Assembly (NCBI RefSeq): GCF_006352065.1
Contig: NZ_CP040915.1
Coordinates: forward strand, 1,364,001 to 1,428,000
DNA: 64,000 nucleotides
Origin: Georgenia yuyongxinii
Lineage (GTDB): Bacteria; Actinomycetota; Actinomycetes; Actinomycetales; Actinomycetaceae
Direction of reading: 5' to 3'
Position numbers and translations under genes: made by a program. This document shows positions 33,836-42,979 of the stretch, piece by piece. How positions within the stretch are numbered: position 1 is the stretch's first letter; each line of letters opens with the position of its first letter. Below the pieces are notes generated by a model. That model saw only the letters and a program-made list of their open reading frames with translations. It made no database searches and was not told where the DNA came from.

Positions 33836-33867
33836 GTGCACAATACTCGTGCACATAAAGTATGCAA
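33836..33867 (-). promoter_or_regulatory. Promoter and likely operator of the ArsR-MFS-nei operon
   Basis: On the minus strand TTGCAT (33862-33867), a 16-nt spacer and TATTGT (33840-33845) form a good promoter, the -10 ending 8 nt before the ATG. Two GTGCAC palindromes (33836-33841 and 33849-33854) flank the -10, and ATACT/AGTAT arms add further symmetry. The segment is conspicuously A/T-rich for this genome. Confidence 0.65.
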
Positions 33868-33947
33868 GTGCCTGGAGGGCTGCGCCGGACGTCGTGCAGC
33901 ACCGCCGGAGCGAGGCAGCGGGCGAGTCTGCTGTTGCGGGAGCACGA

Positions 33948-33985
33948 GGCGCGGGGCCGGGGCTCTGCAACCCCGGCCCCGCGCC
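33948..33985 (-). terminator. 15-bp terminator hairpin after the M28 peptidase gene
   Basis: GGCGCGGGGCCGGGG pairs perfectly with CCCCGGCCCCGCGCC around an 8-nt loop, 12 nt beyond the peptidase stop in its reading direction. It insulates the ArsR promoter. Confidence 0.85.
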
Positions 33986-33996
33986 GGCCCACGGCG

Positions 33997-35517
33997 TCAG
34001 GCTGCGTCGTGGTCGCCCACCGGGAGCAACTCCCGCGGGTGCGGCTTGCCGGACTTGCCGGCGCTGTGCTTGCCGTTGATGGCGGCGGTGTCCTGGGCGA
34101 GGGTGATCGCCGCATGGGCGATCGCGTCGCTCATGACGTCCAGCGCCTCGAGGTCGACGTTGGCCAGGTCGTCCTGCGCGGTGTGGTAGTTCGGGTCGTA
34201 CGTGATGCCGGCGGTGCCGCCGAAGAGGGTGACCTCCTCGAGCGTCTTCACGCCGTCGGCGCCGGTGAACAGCCCCGAGGCCGGGACCCCGTTGGAGATG
34301 AACGACTGGTAGTCCGACCGGCCGGAGAACTCGGTGTCCACCCACGCCTGACCGATGCGGTCGAAGTAGCCGGTGAAGACCGCCTCCGACTCGGCCGAGC
34401 CCGTGGGCACCTCGACGGGCGCCTCGTGGGTGGACTCGTCGGCGTCGTAGACGCCGATGACGTGGTTCGGCGAGGCGACCATGTCGAAGTTGAGGTACGT
34501 CGCGATGTTCCCCAGCTCGTCGGTGCCGTTCTCCTGGTCCCTCGCGACGAGGTCGTCGACGTAGTGCCACGAGCCGAGGAGCCCGTTCTCCTCCGCGCCC
34601 CACCAGGCGAAGCGCACCTTGTTGTTGAGCTTGTTGACCTCGGCGAGCTGGATGGCCGTCTCGAGGATGGCGGCCGAGCCGCTGCCGTTGTCGTTGATGC
34701 CTGGGCCTTCGATGACGCCGTCGAGGTGGGCACCGAGCATGACCACGTTGTCCGACCGGCCCGTGCCTGTCTCGGCGATGACGTTGAACGTGGTCTCTCG
34801 TCGCGACACCGCCTGGACGTCCAGGTTCACGGTGACGGCGCCGGCGGCCACCTGGCCGAGCAGCTCCTGGCCGAGCTCCTGGGTGATGCCGAAACCGGGC
34901 ACCTGGGCGTCGTCCAGGCCGCCGTAGGTGCCGTTGAGCTCGCCGGGGCCGTTGTTGTAGATGATGACGCCCGCAGCGCCCGCCGCACCGGCCGCGACGG
35001 CCTTCGCGCTGAAGGCGCAGGTGCCGCGCTGGACCAGGGCGATCTTGCCCGTCAGGTCCGCCCCGGCGTAAGCGGCCGCGTCGCAACCTTGCGGGCCCGC
35101 CGGCGCCGCCAGCTCGCCGCTCACCCCACCCGCCGGGGCGGAGGGGGAGTACTCCATCGGGGTGCCCGCGAGCTCCCGCTCCACCGGCGCGGTCTGCTCG
35201 AGCGTGGCCGACTGGAGCTCCCAGTAGTCGAACTCGAAGTACTGCCGCTGGGGCTCGTAGCCCGCCGCCCTCAGCTGGGCCTCGACGTAGTCGGCACCGG
35301 CCTCGTACCCCGGCGTGCCGGACGCGCGGTTGTCGTACTCGTCGGCGAGGGCCTGGAACGCCTCGAGGTGGTCGTGGACCGCCTCGACCGTCACCGCCCG
35401 GGTGAGCTTCTTGGAGTTGTTCGGGTTGGGTTTGGCGAGGGCCGGCGTGGCTGCCGCCGTGGTCAGGAGAATCGTGGCGGCGGAAAGGGCCGCGAGGCGT
35501 CGTCTGTCGATCTGCAC
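33997..35517 (-). CDS. Secreted M28 family zinc aminopeptidase with PA domain
   Basis: The 506-residue product has a Sec signal peptide (RRRLAALSAATILLTTAAATPALA, cut after ALA). A PA domain insert (GKIALVQRGTCAFSAKAVAA, then GVIIYNNGPG) follows. The M28 catalytic domain has zinc ligands in LGAHLDGVIEG, GINDNGSGSAA, WWGAEENGLLG, YLNFDM and DPNYHTAQDD. The family includes Streptomyces aminopeptidase S-like enzymes that release N-terminal residues from peptides outside the cell. ATG 35517 follows CTGGAGGAAGCACACG. It is monocistronic, ending at a strong hairpin. Confidence 0.92.
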   Translation of the reverse strand: MQIDRRRLAALSAATILLTTAAATPALAKPNPNNSKKLTRAVTVEAVHDHLEAFQALADEYDNRASGTPGYEAGADYVEAQLRAAGYEPQRQYFEFDYWELQSATLEQTAPVERELAGTPMEYSPSAPAGGVSGELAAPAGPQGCDAAAYAGADLTGKIALVQRGTCAFSAKAVAAGAAGAAGVIIYNNGPGELNGTYGGLDDAQVPGFGITQELGQELLGQVAAGAVTVNLDVQAVSRRETTFNVIAETGTGRSDNVVMLGAHLDGVIEGPGINDNGSGSAAILETAIQLAEVNKLNNKVRFAWWGAEENGLLGSWHYVDDLVARDQENGTDELGNIATYLNFDMVASPNHVIGVYDADESTHEAPVEVPTGSAESEAVFTGYFDRIGQAWVDTEFSGRSDYQSFISNGVPASGLFTGADGVKTLEEVTLFGGTAGITYDPNYHTAQDDLANVDLEALDVMSDAIAHAAITLAQDTAAINGKHSAGKSGKPHPRELLPVGDHDAA

Positions 35518-35730
35518 GTGTGCTTCCTCCAGCTGGTGAGGCCCGGTCGGGGCCGTGGGGGACTACGGGATCGTGCCGCCCGAATTGAGGCGGTTTCTGA
35601 CCGTCCCGTTCCGCTGCGCGTGGGTCAAGGCTGAATGAAGGAACAGTTCCTGCCACGGCATGAACATGCCAGGACCAGGCCACGTCCGACCCGGCGGCGC
35701 GTTCGTCGCGTCGCGTCGGATCGCAGGTGA

Positions 35731-38700
35731 TCAGCGGTGGCTCTGGTGGGCGGTGCGCAGCCGCAGCCCGCGCGGGGTCGGGCCGAAGCCTGCCGCGTCA
35801 AGGGCTTGCCGCAGCGGCCCCCGGGTCTCCAGAGCGGCGACCCCGTCGACCCGGCCCAGGGTGAGGGGGCCGAGCGCACCGGTGCGGGCCATCTCGGCCA
35901 GCGCGCCCGCGGCCGGGCCGAGCAGCATGGGGTCGGACGTGAACGACAGCAGGGTGCGGCCACCGCGCTCCACGTACAGCGCGAGGATGCCGTCCGCCAG
36001 CACGACGGCGGCCCCTGCCTTGCGGCCGGGGCGGTGGCCCTCACCTGCGGTCGTCGGCGGCCAACCCAGAGCCGCGCCGTACGGGTTGGCCGGGTCGGTC
36101 GCCGCCAGCAGCACCACGCGGGGTTGGGCGGTGCCGGCGGCGGCACGCTCACGGCGGGCGGTGAGGTCGGCGGCGTCGCCGCGCAACCGGTCCACGACCT
36201 CGGGCAGCGCGAACTGCGCCGCGCCGAGACCCTCCACCAGGTACCCGCGCCGCACCTGACCGGACTCCTCCAGCCGGCGGAGCACCTGGTACGCCGCCCC
36301 GAACCCGCCGGGCAGCTCCTCGAGGCCTGCGGCGCCGCGCACCAGCACGCCGTGGCGTTCGAGCAGCGCGACAGTCAGGGCCGTGACCTTGGCGGTGCGG
36401 GCCTCGGCGTCGTCCCCGGGGCCGGCGTCCGGTGCTGCGGGCCGGACGAGCGACCATCGCCCCGCTGCCGCGGGCAGCGCGACCGCCGTCGCCGCCCGGG
36501 CCCCGGCCAGCGCCGCACGGGAGAGCGCGGCGCGTCGCAGCCCCGCCCCCGGGCGCAGCGACCGGGCAGGGGCGGGCACCCGCGCGGCGGCGTGGGTGGG
36601 TCGGCCGCCGCCGAGCCGAGCGCGCATCGGGGCAAGGGTGTCGTTGGTGACCAGGCCCGCCCACACGAGCTCCCACAGCGCCTCGAGCACCTCCTGGGGT
36701 CGGGGGCTGACGGCCCGGCCCTCGGGCCCGAGCGCGTCGGGGGGCTGGAGGTCGCGGAAGAAGCGTCCACCACCGCCGGCGAGGGTCTCGAGCAGGTGCG
36801 TGTGCAGCTCTCTGAGCTGCGGCCGCGCCGGTGTGGGGGCGAGGTCGGTGACGGCGTCCGCCGGCAGCAGCGCGACCAGCCCGTCGACCCCGGGAAGTGC
36901 ACCCGCGCCCACCCACACCACCTCGCCCGAGCTCGTGAGCTCGTCGAGCATGGCGGGGGAGTAGCCCCGCACCCGGGCGGGAAGCACCAGGGACTCCAGC
37001 GCCGACGCGGGCACCAGCGCCCCGGCGAGCTGGTCGACCACGGTGAGCACACCGTCCACGCCGCGCAGGTCCGGTGCCGCGCCGACCGGCGCCACGTGCT
37101 GCCAGCGCGGCGTGAAGACGCCCAGCGTCTGCGGGACCACCGGCTCGACCTCGCTGCGCAACCGGGCGAGCGAGCGGCGCCGGATGCGTCGCATGACCTC
37201 CGCGTCGCAGTACTCCACCGCCCGGGAGGCGAAGCCGTCGCCGGCGACGGTCCCGCCCAGAGCGCCGTCGCCTGAATCCGGCGTCTGGGCCGGGCTCAGG
37301 CGCCCCTCGATCATCGACCCGGTGCGGACCAGGTCCGCGAGCACCGGCAGGACGGCACCGGGCGCGAGCCCGAGTCGGGCGGCGACGTCGGCGGCGGTGA
37401 ACGTGGCGTGCGTGCGGGCGTGGCGGCGGACCAGGTCTCCGAGGGGGTCGGCGACCGGTTCGAGGACCGAGGCCGGCAGCCCGAGCGGGAGGGCCACCCC
37501 TAGGGCGTCACGCAGCCGGCCGGCGTCCTCGACCACCGCCCACTGCTCGGTGCCCGCGACCCGGACGGCCATCACCCGGCGCTGCGCCTCGAGGTCGGCG
37601 AGCCAACCGGGCGCCGCGGCGGGCTCGACGGCGCGGACGGCGAGGTCCGCCGTCGTCAGCGGTCCGAGGCGGCGGACGAGGTCGACCATGCCCTCGGCGT
37701 CGCGTGCCCGTGCGGCGTCGGTGCGCAGGCCCACCTCCGCGGCGACCTGAGCGACCGCCTCGGGGTCGAGCAGGTCCGCCAGGTCGCCCAGGTCAGAGCC
37801 GACCAGCTCCGCCAGCAGCGCCGGGTCCAGGGACAGCGCGGCCGCGCGCCGCTCGGCCAGGGGGGCGTCGTCGCCGTAGAGGAACTGCGCCATGTACCCC
37901 ATGAGCAGCGAGCGGGCGAAGGGCGAGGGCATCTGCGTGGCCACCTCGACCACCCGCACCTCCCGAGCCGTGACCCGGCGCATCAGCTCCGTCAGCGCCG
38001 GCACGTCGAAGTCGTCCTGGACGCACTCTCGTACCGCCTCGAGCACCACGGGGAAGTCCGGGTACCGCGCCGCGACCGCCAGGAGCTGCGCCGCTCGCTG
38101 GCGTTGCTGCCACAGGGGCTGGCGGCGGTCCGGACGGCGCCGCGGCAGCAGCAGCGACCGCGCCGCTCCCTCCCGGAAGCGGGCCGCGAAGTGTGCGGAG
38201 CCGGCCAGTGCCCCGACCACCTGCCCGGAGACCTCGGCCGGGTCGAGCAGCAGGTCCGTCAGCTCGAACGGGCCCCGCTCGGCAGAGGTGGTGCCGTCGA
38301 CGTCGGGCAGGCGGAGCACGATCCCGTCGTCGCTCGGTGCGGCGTTGACGTCCATCCCGGTGGTGTCCCGCAGCCGCGACGACAGCACCAGCGCCCAGGG
38401 GGCGTGCACCCGGGCCCCGTAGGGGGAGTGGATGACGACGCGCCAGTCGCCGAGCTCGTCGCGGAACCGTTCGACGACGATCGTGCGGTCGTCGGGCAGG
38501 TGGCCGGTGGCCTCGCGTTGAGCTTCGAGGTAGGCCACCACGTTCTCCGTGGCCCAGGTGTCCAGCCCGGCGCCGGTCAGCATCTCGGCCGCGGCGCCGT
38601 CACCCAGGTGGGCGGCGAGCTGACGGGTCGTGGCACCGAGCGCCTGACCGAGCTCGGCCGGCCGTCCGGGGGTGTCCCCCTTCCAGAACGGCAGGCGGCC

Positions 38701-40662
38701 CGGCTGCCCCGGGGCGGGGGAGACGAGCACCCGGTCCGGCGTGATCGCCTCGATGCGCCACGTGCTGGTGCCGAGCGTGAAGGTGTCCCCGACGCGTGAC
38801 TCGTAGACCATCTCCTCGTCCAGCTCGCCGACCCGCCGGCCGGTGCCGCGTGCGCCGGCCGTGACCGAGCCGGCGCCGTCGTCGCCGACCCCGCTCACCG
38901 ACCCGGTGGCGAGGTAGACGCCGTAGAGCCCGCGGTCGGGGATGGTGCCCCCGGAGGTGACGGCGAGGCGCAGCGCACCGGGACGGGCGCGCAGCACTCC
39001 CGCCGTGCGGTCCCACACGATGCGCGGGCGCAGCTCGGCGAAGTCCTCGCTGGGGTACCGGCCGGCGAGCATGTCGAGGACCGCCGTGAACGACCGCTCG
39101 CCGAGCCCGGCGAAGGGGGCCGCACGCCGCACCAGCGTGGTGACCTCCTCCACCGTCAGCTCCTCGACGGCGAGCATCGCGACGATCTGCTGGGCCAGGA
39201 CGTCCAGGGGGTTGGCCGGGACGTGGATCGCCTCGATCTGGCCGGCCTTGGCACGGGCGGCCGCCACGGCGGCCGGCAACAGGTCACCGCGGTGCGTGGG
39301 CAGGACCACGCCGTGGGACAGGGCGCCGACCTGGTGCCCGGCCCGGCCGATGCGCTGCAACGCCGAGGCGACCGAGGGTGGGGCACCGACCTGGACCACG
39401 AGGTCCACCGCGCCCATGTCGATGCCGAGCTCGAGGGAGGAGGTGGAGACCACGGCACGCAGCTGGCCGGACTTCAGCGCGGTCTCGGTGCGCACCCGCT
39501 CCTCGCGGCTCATCGACCCGTGGTGGGCGCGGGCGACGACCTCCGCCGTCGGCACGGCCGTGCCCGACTGTCCGGGCATCGCGGCTGCCCACGAGGCGCC
39601 GGCGGCGTCGAGCACCGCGGCGGCGCCGTCGCCCTCGGTGCGCGCCTGCCACTCCTCGTTCAGGCGTGCCGTGAGCCGTTCAGCGGATCGGCGCGAGTTG
39701 GTGAAGACGATGGTCGAGCGATGCTCGGCCACCAGGTCCACCACCCGCTCGGTCAGGTGCGGCCAGACCGAGGGGTGCCGCTGGTCCGGTGGTGCCCCGG
39801 CGGCGTCGCCGGAGAGGTCGGGGCCGCCGATCCCCCGGGCGGCGCCGGGGGACCGGGTGTCCGAAGGCGGGTCCGCCGCACGGGAGGCGGCCCGCAGCGG
39901 CGTGGCGGAGGGGTCGCTCAGATCCTCGACCGGGACGACGACGTCGACCCGCAGCGCCTTGCTCGACGGCGGTTCGACGACCCGGACGGGCCGGCCGCCC
40001 TCGGTGAGGGGCCGGTGCCCGGCGAGGAAGGTGGCCACGGTAGTGACCGGCCGCACGGTCGCGGAGAGGCCGACCCGCTGGGCGGGCGCCGGGAGCAGCG
40101 CGTCCAGGCGTTCGAGGGACAGGGCCAGATGGGCCCCGCGCTTCGTGCCGGCGACGGCGTGGACCTCGTCGAGGATGACGGTGCGCACCCCGCGCAGGCC
40201 CTCCCGGGCGGCGGAGGTGAGGACGAGGTACAAGGACTCGGGGGTGGTGATGAGGATGTCCGGTGGGTGTGTCGCCATCCGGCGCCGCTCGCTCGCGGGG
40301 GTGTCCCCGGTGCGCATGCCGACCCGGACGTCGTTGAGGGGCCGGCCCAGCCGGGCCGCGGCGGCGGAGATGCCCACGAGCGGGGAGCGCAAGTTGCGCT
40401 CGATGTCCGCGGCGAGCGCCTTGAGCGGTGAGACGTAGAGCACCCGGCAGCGCTCGCCGTCGTCCGGTACGTCTCCGGTGAACATCTGGTCGATCGCCCA
40501 GAGGAAGGCCGCGAGGGTCTTGCCGGACCCGGTGGGCGCGACCACCAGGGCATGGTCGCCGGAGGAGATCGCGTCCCATGCCCCCTCCTGGGCCGCGGTG
40601 GGCGCCGCGAAGGCGTTGTCGAACCACGCGCGGGTCGGCTCGGAGAACGGCACGGTCGCCAT
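35731..40662 (-). CDS. lhr: Large ATP-dependent helicase Lhr
   Basis: Lhr is a superfamily 2 DNA:RNA/DNA helicase linked to DNA repair. The 1643-residue protein has Walker A APTGSGKT at residues 42-49, a DEVH box in VILDEVHAVAGTKRG, and motif VI in ALQRIGRAGHQVG. A Lhr winged helix and core domain follow, then a very long C-terminal half ending with the DNA-glycosylase-like/unknown region typical of full-length Lhr. A Gly/Asp/Ala-rich insert (about residues 245-300) sits between motifs III and IV. ATG 40662 is the only start before the Q-motif region. It diverges from DUF3046-recA. Confidence 0.94.
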   Translation of the reverse strand: MATVPFSEPTRAWFDNAFAAPTAAQEGAWDAISSGDHALVVAPTGSGKTLAAFLWAIDQMFTGDVPDDGERCRVLYVSPLKALAADIERNLRSPLVGISAAAARLGRPLNDVRVGMRTGDTPASERRRMATHPPDILITTPESLYLVLTSAAREGLRGVRTVILDEVHAVAGTKRGAHLALSLERLDALLPAPAQRVGLSATVRPVTTVATFLAGHRPLTEGGRPVRVVEPPSSKALRVDVVVPVEDLSDPSATPLRAASRAADPPSDTRSPGAARGIGGPDLSGDAAGAPPDQRHPSVWPHLTERVVDLVAEHRSTIVFTNSRRSAERLTARLNEEWQARTEGDGAAAVLDAAGASWAAAMPGQSGTAVPTAEVVARAHHGSMSREERVRTETALKSGQLRAVVSTSSLELGIDMGAVDLVVQVGAPPSVASALQRIGRAGHQVGALSHGVVLPTHRGDLLPAAVAAARAKAGQIEAIHVPANPLDVLAQQIVAMLAVEELTVEEVTTLVRRAAPFAGLGERSFTAVLDMLAGRYPSEDFAELRPRIVWDRTAGVLRARPGALRLAVTSGGTIPDRGLYGVYLATGSVSGVGDDGAGSVTAGARGTGRRVGELDEEMVYESRVGDTFTLGTSTWRIEAITPDRVLVSPAPGQPGRLPFWKGDTPGRPAELGQALGATTRQLAAHLGDGAAAEMLTGAGLDTWATENVVAYLEAQREATGHLPDDRTIVVERFRDELGDWRVVIHSPYGARVHAPWALVLSSRLRDTTGMDVNAAPSDDGIVLRLPDVDGTTSAERGPFELTDLLLDPAEVSGQVVGALAGSAHFAARFREGAARSLLLPRRRPDRRQPLWQQRQRAAQLLAVAARYPDFPVVLEAVRECVQDDFDVPALTELMRRVTAREVRVVEVATQMPSPFARSLLMGYMAQFLYGDDAPLAERRAAALSLDPALLAELVGSDLGDLADLLDPEAVAQVAAEVGLRTDAARARDAEGMVDLVRRLGPLTTADLAVRAVEPAAAPGWLADLEAQRRVMAVRVAGTEQWAVVEDAGRLRDALGVALPLGLPASVLEPVADPLGDLVRRHARTHATFTAADVAARLGLAPGAVLPVLADLVRTGSMIEGRLSPAQTPDSGDGALGGTVAGDGFASRAVEYCDAEVMRRIRRRSLARLRSEVEPVVPQTLGVFTPRWQHVAPVGAAPDLRGVDGVLTVVDQLAGALVPASALESLVLPARVRGYSPAMLDELTSSGEVVWVGAGALPGVDGLVALLPADAVTDLAPTPARPQLRELHTHLLETLAGGGGRFFRDLQPPDALGPEGRAVSPRPQEVLEALWELVWAGLVTNDTLAPMRARLGGGRPTHAAARVPAPARSLRPGAGLRRAALSRAALAGARAATAVALPAAAGRWSLVRPAAPDAGPGDDAEARTAKVTALTVALLERHGVLVRGAAGLEELPGGFGAAYQVLRRLEESGQVRRGYLVEGLGAAQFALPEVVDRLRGDAADLTARRERAAAGTAQPRVVLLAATDPANPYGAALGWPPTTAGEGHRPGRKAGAAVVLADGILALYVERGGRTLLSFTSDPMLLGPAAGALAEMARTGALGPLTLGRVDGVAALETRGPLRQALDAAGFGPTPRGLRLRTAHQSHR

Positions 40663-40797
40663 TGTGCCGCCCGGCACCGACACCGCGCGGCGGGCGCAGT
40701 CCGGGCCGGCGGGGCGGGCGCGGCCGGGGAGGGGCTCCGGACTGGCGTGCTGCTCGGCCAGGCGTGACGCGCGCGGCGCACGTGGCACCCTGTGGGG

Positions 40798-41034
40798 GTG
40801 AAGCACTCGGAGTTCTGGCAGGTGGTCGAGGAAGCGTTCGGCGCGGGATACGGCCGGTCGCTCGCCGCGGACCTGGTGCTCACGGGTGTCGGCGGCCGCA
40901 CGGCCGCCCAGGCGCTGGACGCGGGCGTCGCGCCGCGGGAGGTGTGGGCCGCGCTGTGTGACGAGATGGAGGTCGACGACGCGACGCGGTGGCGCCACCG
41001 CCGGGACCCGAAGGAGCGCGACAAGCGCCGGTGA
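40798..41034 (+). CDS. DUF3046 protein
   Basis: Small 78-residue protein of an actinobacteria-specific family of unknown function that lies just upstream of recA. It starts KHSEFWQVVEEAFGAGYGRS and includes ADLVLTGVGGRTAAQALDAG and REVWAALCDEMEV, matching the family along its length. GTG 40798 was chosen over GTG 40792 because family members begin two residues before HSEFW. The C-terminus is basic. Its fixed place beside recA hints at a link to DNA metabolism, but no role is known. Confidence 0.9.
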   Translation: MKHSEFWQVVEEAFGAGYGRSLAADLVLTGVGGRTAAQALDAGVAPREVWAALCDEMEVDDATRWRHRRDPKERDKRR

Positions 41035-41058
41035 CACACCAGCGTGTCGCACGTGGCT

Positions 41059-41082
41059 TCGAACACCCGTTCGGCGTAGTCT
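41059..41082 (+). promoter_or_regulatory. LexA box and -10 of the recA SOS promoter
   Basis: CGAACACCCGTTCG (41060-41073, within TCGAACACCCGTTCGG) matches the actinobacterial/Gram-positive SOS box CGAAC-N4-GTTCG. TAGTCT at 41077-41082 serves as -10 directly downstream, so LexA would block polymerase. Confidence 0.85.
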
Positions 41083-41139
41083 CCTGCGCAGGCGGCGACG
41101 GCCGGGGATCTCCACAGCGCAGGGGAGCCTCTCGGCCGG

Positions 41140-41162
41140 ATGTCAGTGGTCGGGCATAGCGT
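41140..41162 (+). promoter_or_regulatory. Second recA promoter resembling the LexA-independent (PafBC/RecA-NDp) damage promoter
   Basis: ATGTCAGTG, an 8-nt spacer and TAGCGT reproduce the mycobacterial RecA-NDp pattern (TTGTCRGTG-N8-TANNNT), 104 nt upstream of the recA ATG and downstream of the LexA box. That promoter type is activated by PafBC in mycobacteria. This is a match by eye to a known pattern. Confidence 0.65.
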
Positions 41163-41266
41163 CGCCAGCAGGTAGCCGTCCGGAGAGGGCGGGCCCTGCC
41201 ACAGACCAGCCCTGACCGAACCGCTGGGCCACCCCGGGTGGCCCACCTGCCGAGAGGTGAATCGAC

Positions 41267-42334
41267 ATGCCCGCTCCTGTAGCAGACCGCAGCAAGGCCC
41301 TGGAGGCCGCGCTCAGCCAGATCGACCGCCAGTTCGGCAAGGGGTCGATCATGCGGCTGGGTGACGACACACGGCCCAAGGTGGCGGTGATTCCCACCGG
41401 TTCCGTCGCCCTCGACGTCGCTCTCGGTATCGGCGGGCTCCCGCGCGGCCGCGTCGTCGAGATCTACGGCCCGGAGTCCTCCGGCAAGACGACCGTCGCC
41501 CTGCACGCCGTGGCCAGCGCCCAGCGGGCGGGCGGCATCGCGGCCTTCATCGACGCCGAGCACGCGCTGGACCCCGAGTACGCCAAGAAGCTGGGCGTCG
41601 ACACCGACGCGCTCCTCGTCTCGCAGCCGGACACCGGTGAGCAGGCGCTGGAGATCATGGACATGCTCATCAGGTCCGGCGCGCTGGACATCGTCGTGAT
41701 CGACTCCGTCGCGGCCCTGGTGCCCAAGGCCGAGATCGAGGGCGAGATGGGTGACTCCCACGTGGGCCTGCAGGCGCGCCTGATGTCTCAGGCGCTGCGC
41801 AAGATCACCGGTGCGCTCTCCGCGTCCGGCACCACCGCGATCTTCATCAACCAGCTGCGCGAGAAGATCGGCGTCTTCTTCGGTTCCCCCGAGACGACCA
41901 CCGGCGGCAAGGCGCTGAAGTTCTACGCCTCCGTGCGCCTGGACATCCGCCGCATCGAGACCCTCAAGGAGGCCACGGTCGCGGTGGGTAACCGCACCCG
42001 GGTCAAGGTGGTCAAGAACAAGATGGCCCCGCCCTTCAAGCAGGCCGAGTTCGACATCCTCTACGGCGAGGGCATCTCCCGTGAGGGTGGCCTGATCGAC
42101 CTGGGCGTGGAGAACGGCATCGTGCGCAAGTCCGGTGCCTGGTTCACCTACGAGGGCGACCAGCTGGGACAGGGCAAGGAGAAGTCCCGCCAGTTCCTCA
42201 AGGACAACCCCGAGCTCGCGGAGGAGATCGAGAAGAAGATCCTCCTCAAGCTCGGTATCGGCGAGGAGGCGGCTGCGGCCGCCGCTGCCGCCGCGGCGGC
42301 GGCCGCTGACGCCGAGGTTGCGGTCGAGTTCTGA
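41267..42334 (+). CDS. recA: Recombinase RecA
   Basis: RecA forms nucleoprotein filaments for homologous recombination and stimulates LexA self-cleavage. The 355-residue protein has Walker A GPESSGKT at residues 68-75, the [20 protein letters not shown] segment, and DNA-binding loop residues in [30 protein letters not shown]. It has an Ala-rich tail and no intein. ATG 41267 follows GAGAGGTGAATCGAC. recX begins 2 nt after its stop. Two damage-responsive promoters are visible upstream. Confidence 0.98.
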   Translation: MPAPVADRSKALEAALSQIDRQFGKGSIMRLGDDTRPKVAVIPTGSVALDVALGIGGLPRGRVVEIYGPESSGKTTVALHAVASAQRAGGIAAFIDAEHALDPEYAKKLGVDTDALLVSQPDTGEQALEIMDMLIRSGALDIVVIDSVAALVPKAEIEGEMGDSHVGLQARLMSQALRKITGALSASGTTAIFINQLREKIGVFFGSPETTTGGKALKFYASVRLDIRRIETLKEATVAVGNRTRVKVVKNKMAPPFKQAEFDILYGEGISREGGLIDLGVENGIVRKSGAWFTYEGDQLGQGKEKSRQFLKDNPELAEEIEKKILLKLGIGEEAAAAAAAAAAAAADAEVAVEF

Positions 42335-42336
42335 CA

Positions 42337-42939
42337 GTGGCACCCGATGCCTCCGGCCGGCGGCCGCGGGCTCGTCGCCGGGACGAGCCCGAGCCGCCGT
42401 CGGCCGGAGCCGCCGCGGTCGACCCGGAGCCCGATGCCGAGGAGGTCGCCCGCACCATCGCGCTGCGCCAGCTCACCGCCGCACCCCGCAGCCGCGCCCA
42501 GCTCGAGGAGGCGCTGGCCCGCCGCGGCGTGCCGGCAGACGTCGCCGCCCGGGTGCTCGACCGCTTCACCGAGGTGGGCCTCATCGACGACACCGCCTAC
42601 GCCGAGATGCTCGTGCGCACCCGGCACGCCGAGCGTGGACTGGCACGGCGGGCACTCGCCCAGGAGCTGCGGCGCAAGGGCATCGACGCCGAGGTGGCCG
42701 AGGTCGCGCTGGAGCAGGTCGACGACGCCGACGAGGAGACTGCGGCGCGCCGTCTGGTGGAGAAGAAGGCGCGCAGCACGGCCGGGCTCGACCGGCAGGT
42801 GCGCCGCCGCCGGCTCGCGGCCATGCTCGCGCGCAAGGGCTTCGGCCCCGGCGTGGCCGTTCGGGTCATCGACGAGGTGCTCGCTGAGGAGGGTATCGAC
42901 CCGCTGGCGGAGCCGGGAGAGTGGGACTCCCAGGACTGA
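42337..42939 (+). CDS. recX: Regulatory protein RecX
   Basis: RecX binds RecA filaments and limits their activity. The 200-residue product has a disordered basic and Pro/Ala-rich N-terminus of about 45 residues. Three tandem helical RecX repeats follow (IALRQLTAAPRSRAQLEEAL; GLIDDTAYAEMLVRTR; RRRRLAAMLARKGFGPGVAVRVI). The GTG start lies 2 nt after the recA stop, so the two are cotranscribed. It converges with the glutamate transporter operon; a weak hairpin (GCGCCGG/CCGGCGC at 42940-42964) lies between the stops. Confidence 0.94.
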   Translation: MAPDASGRRPRARRRDEPEPPSAGAAAVDPEPDAEEVARTIALRQLTAAPRSRAQLEEALARRGVPADVAARVLDRFTEVGLIDDTAYAEMLVRTRHAERGLARRALAQELRRKGIDAEVAEVALEQVDDADEETAARRLVEKKARSTAGLDRQVRRRRLAAMLARKGFGPGVAVRVIDEVLAEEGIDPLAEPGEWDSQD

Positions 42940-42979
42940 GCGCCGGCGGTTGGCCGACCGGCGCCCGGTCCAGGGCCGG

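Noticed and set aside
33248-35683. One giant minus-strand protein joining the MFS gene with upstream sequence
   Set aside because: The frame runs antisense-like through the regulator and peptidase genes; both are real in other frames, and the MFS homology begins at the GTG at 33247.
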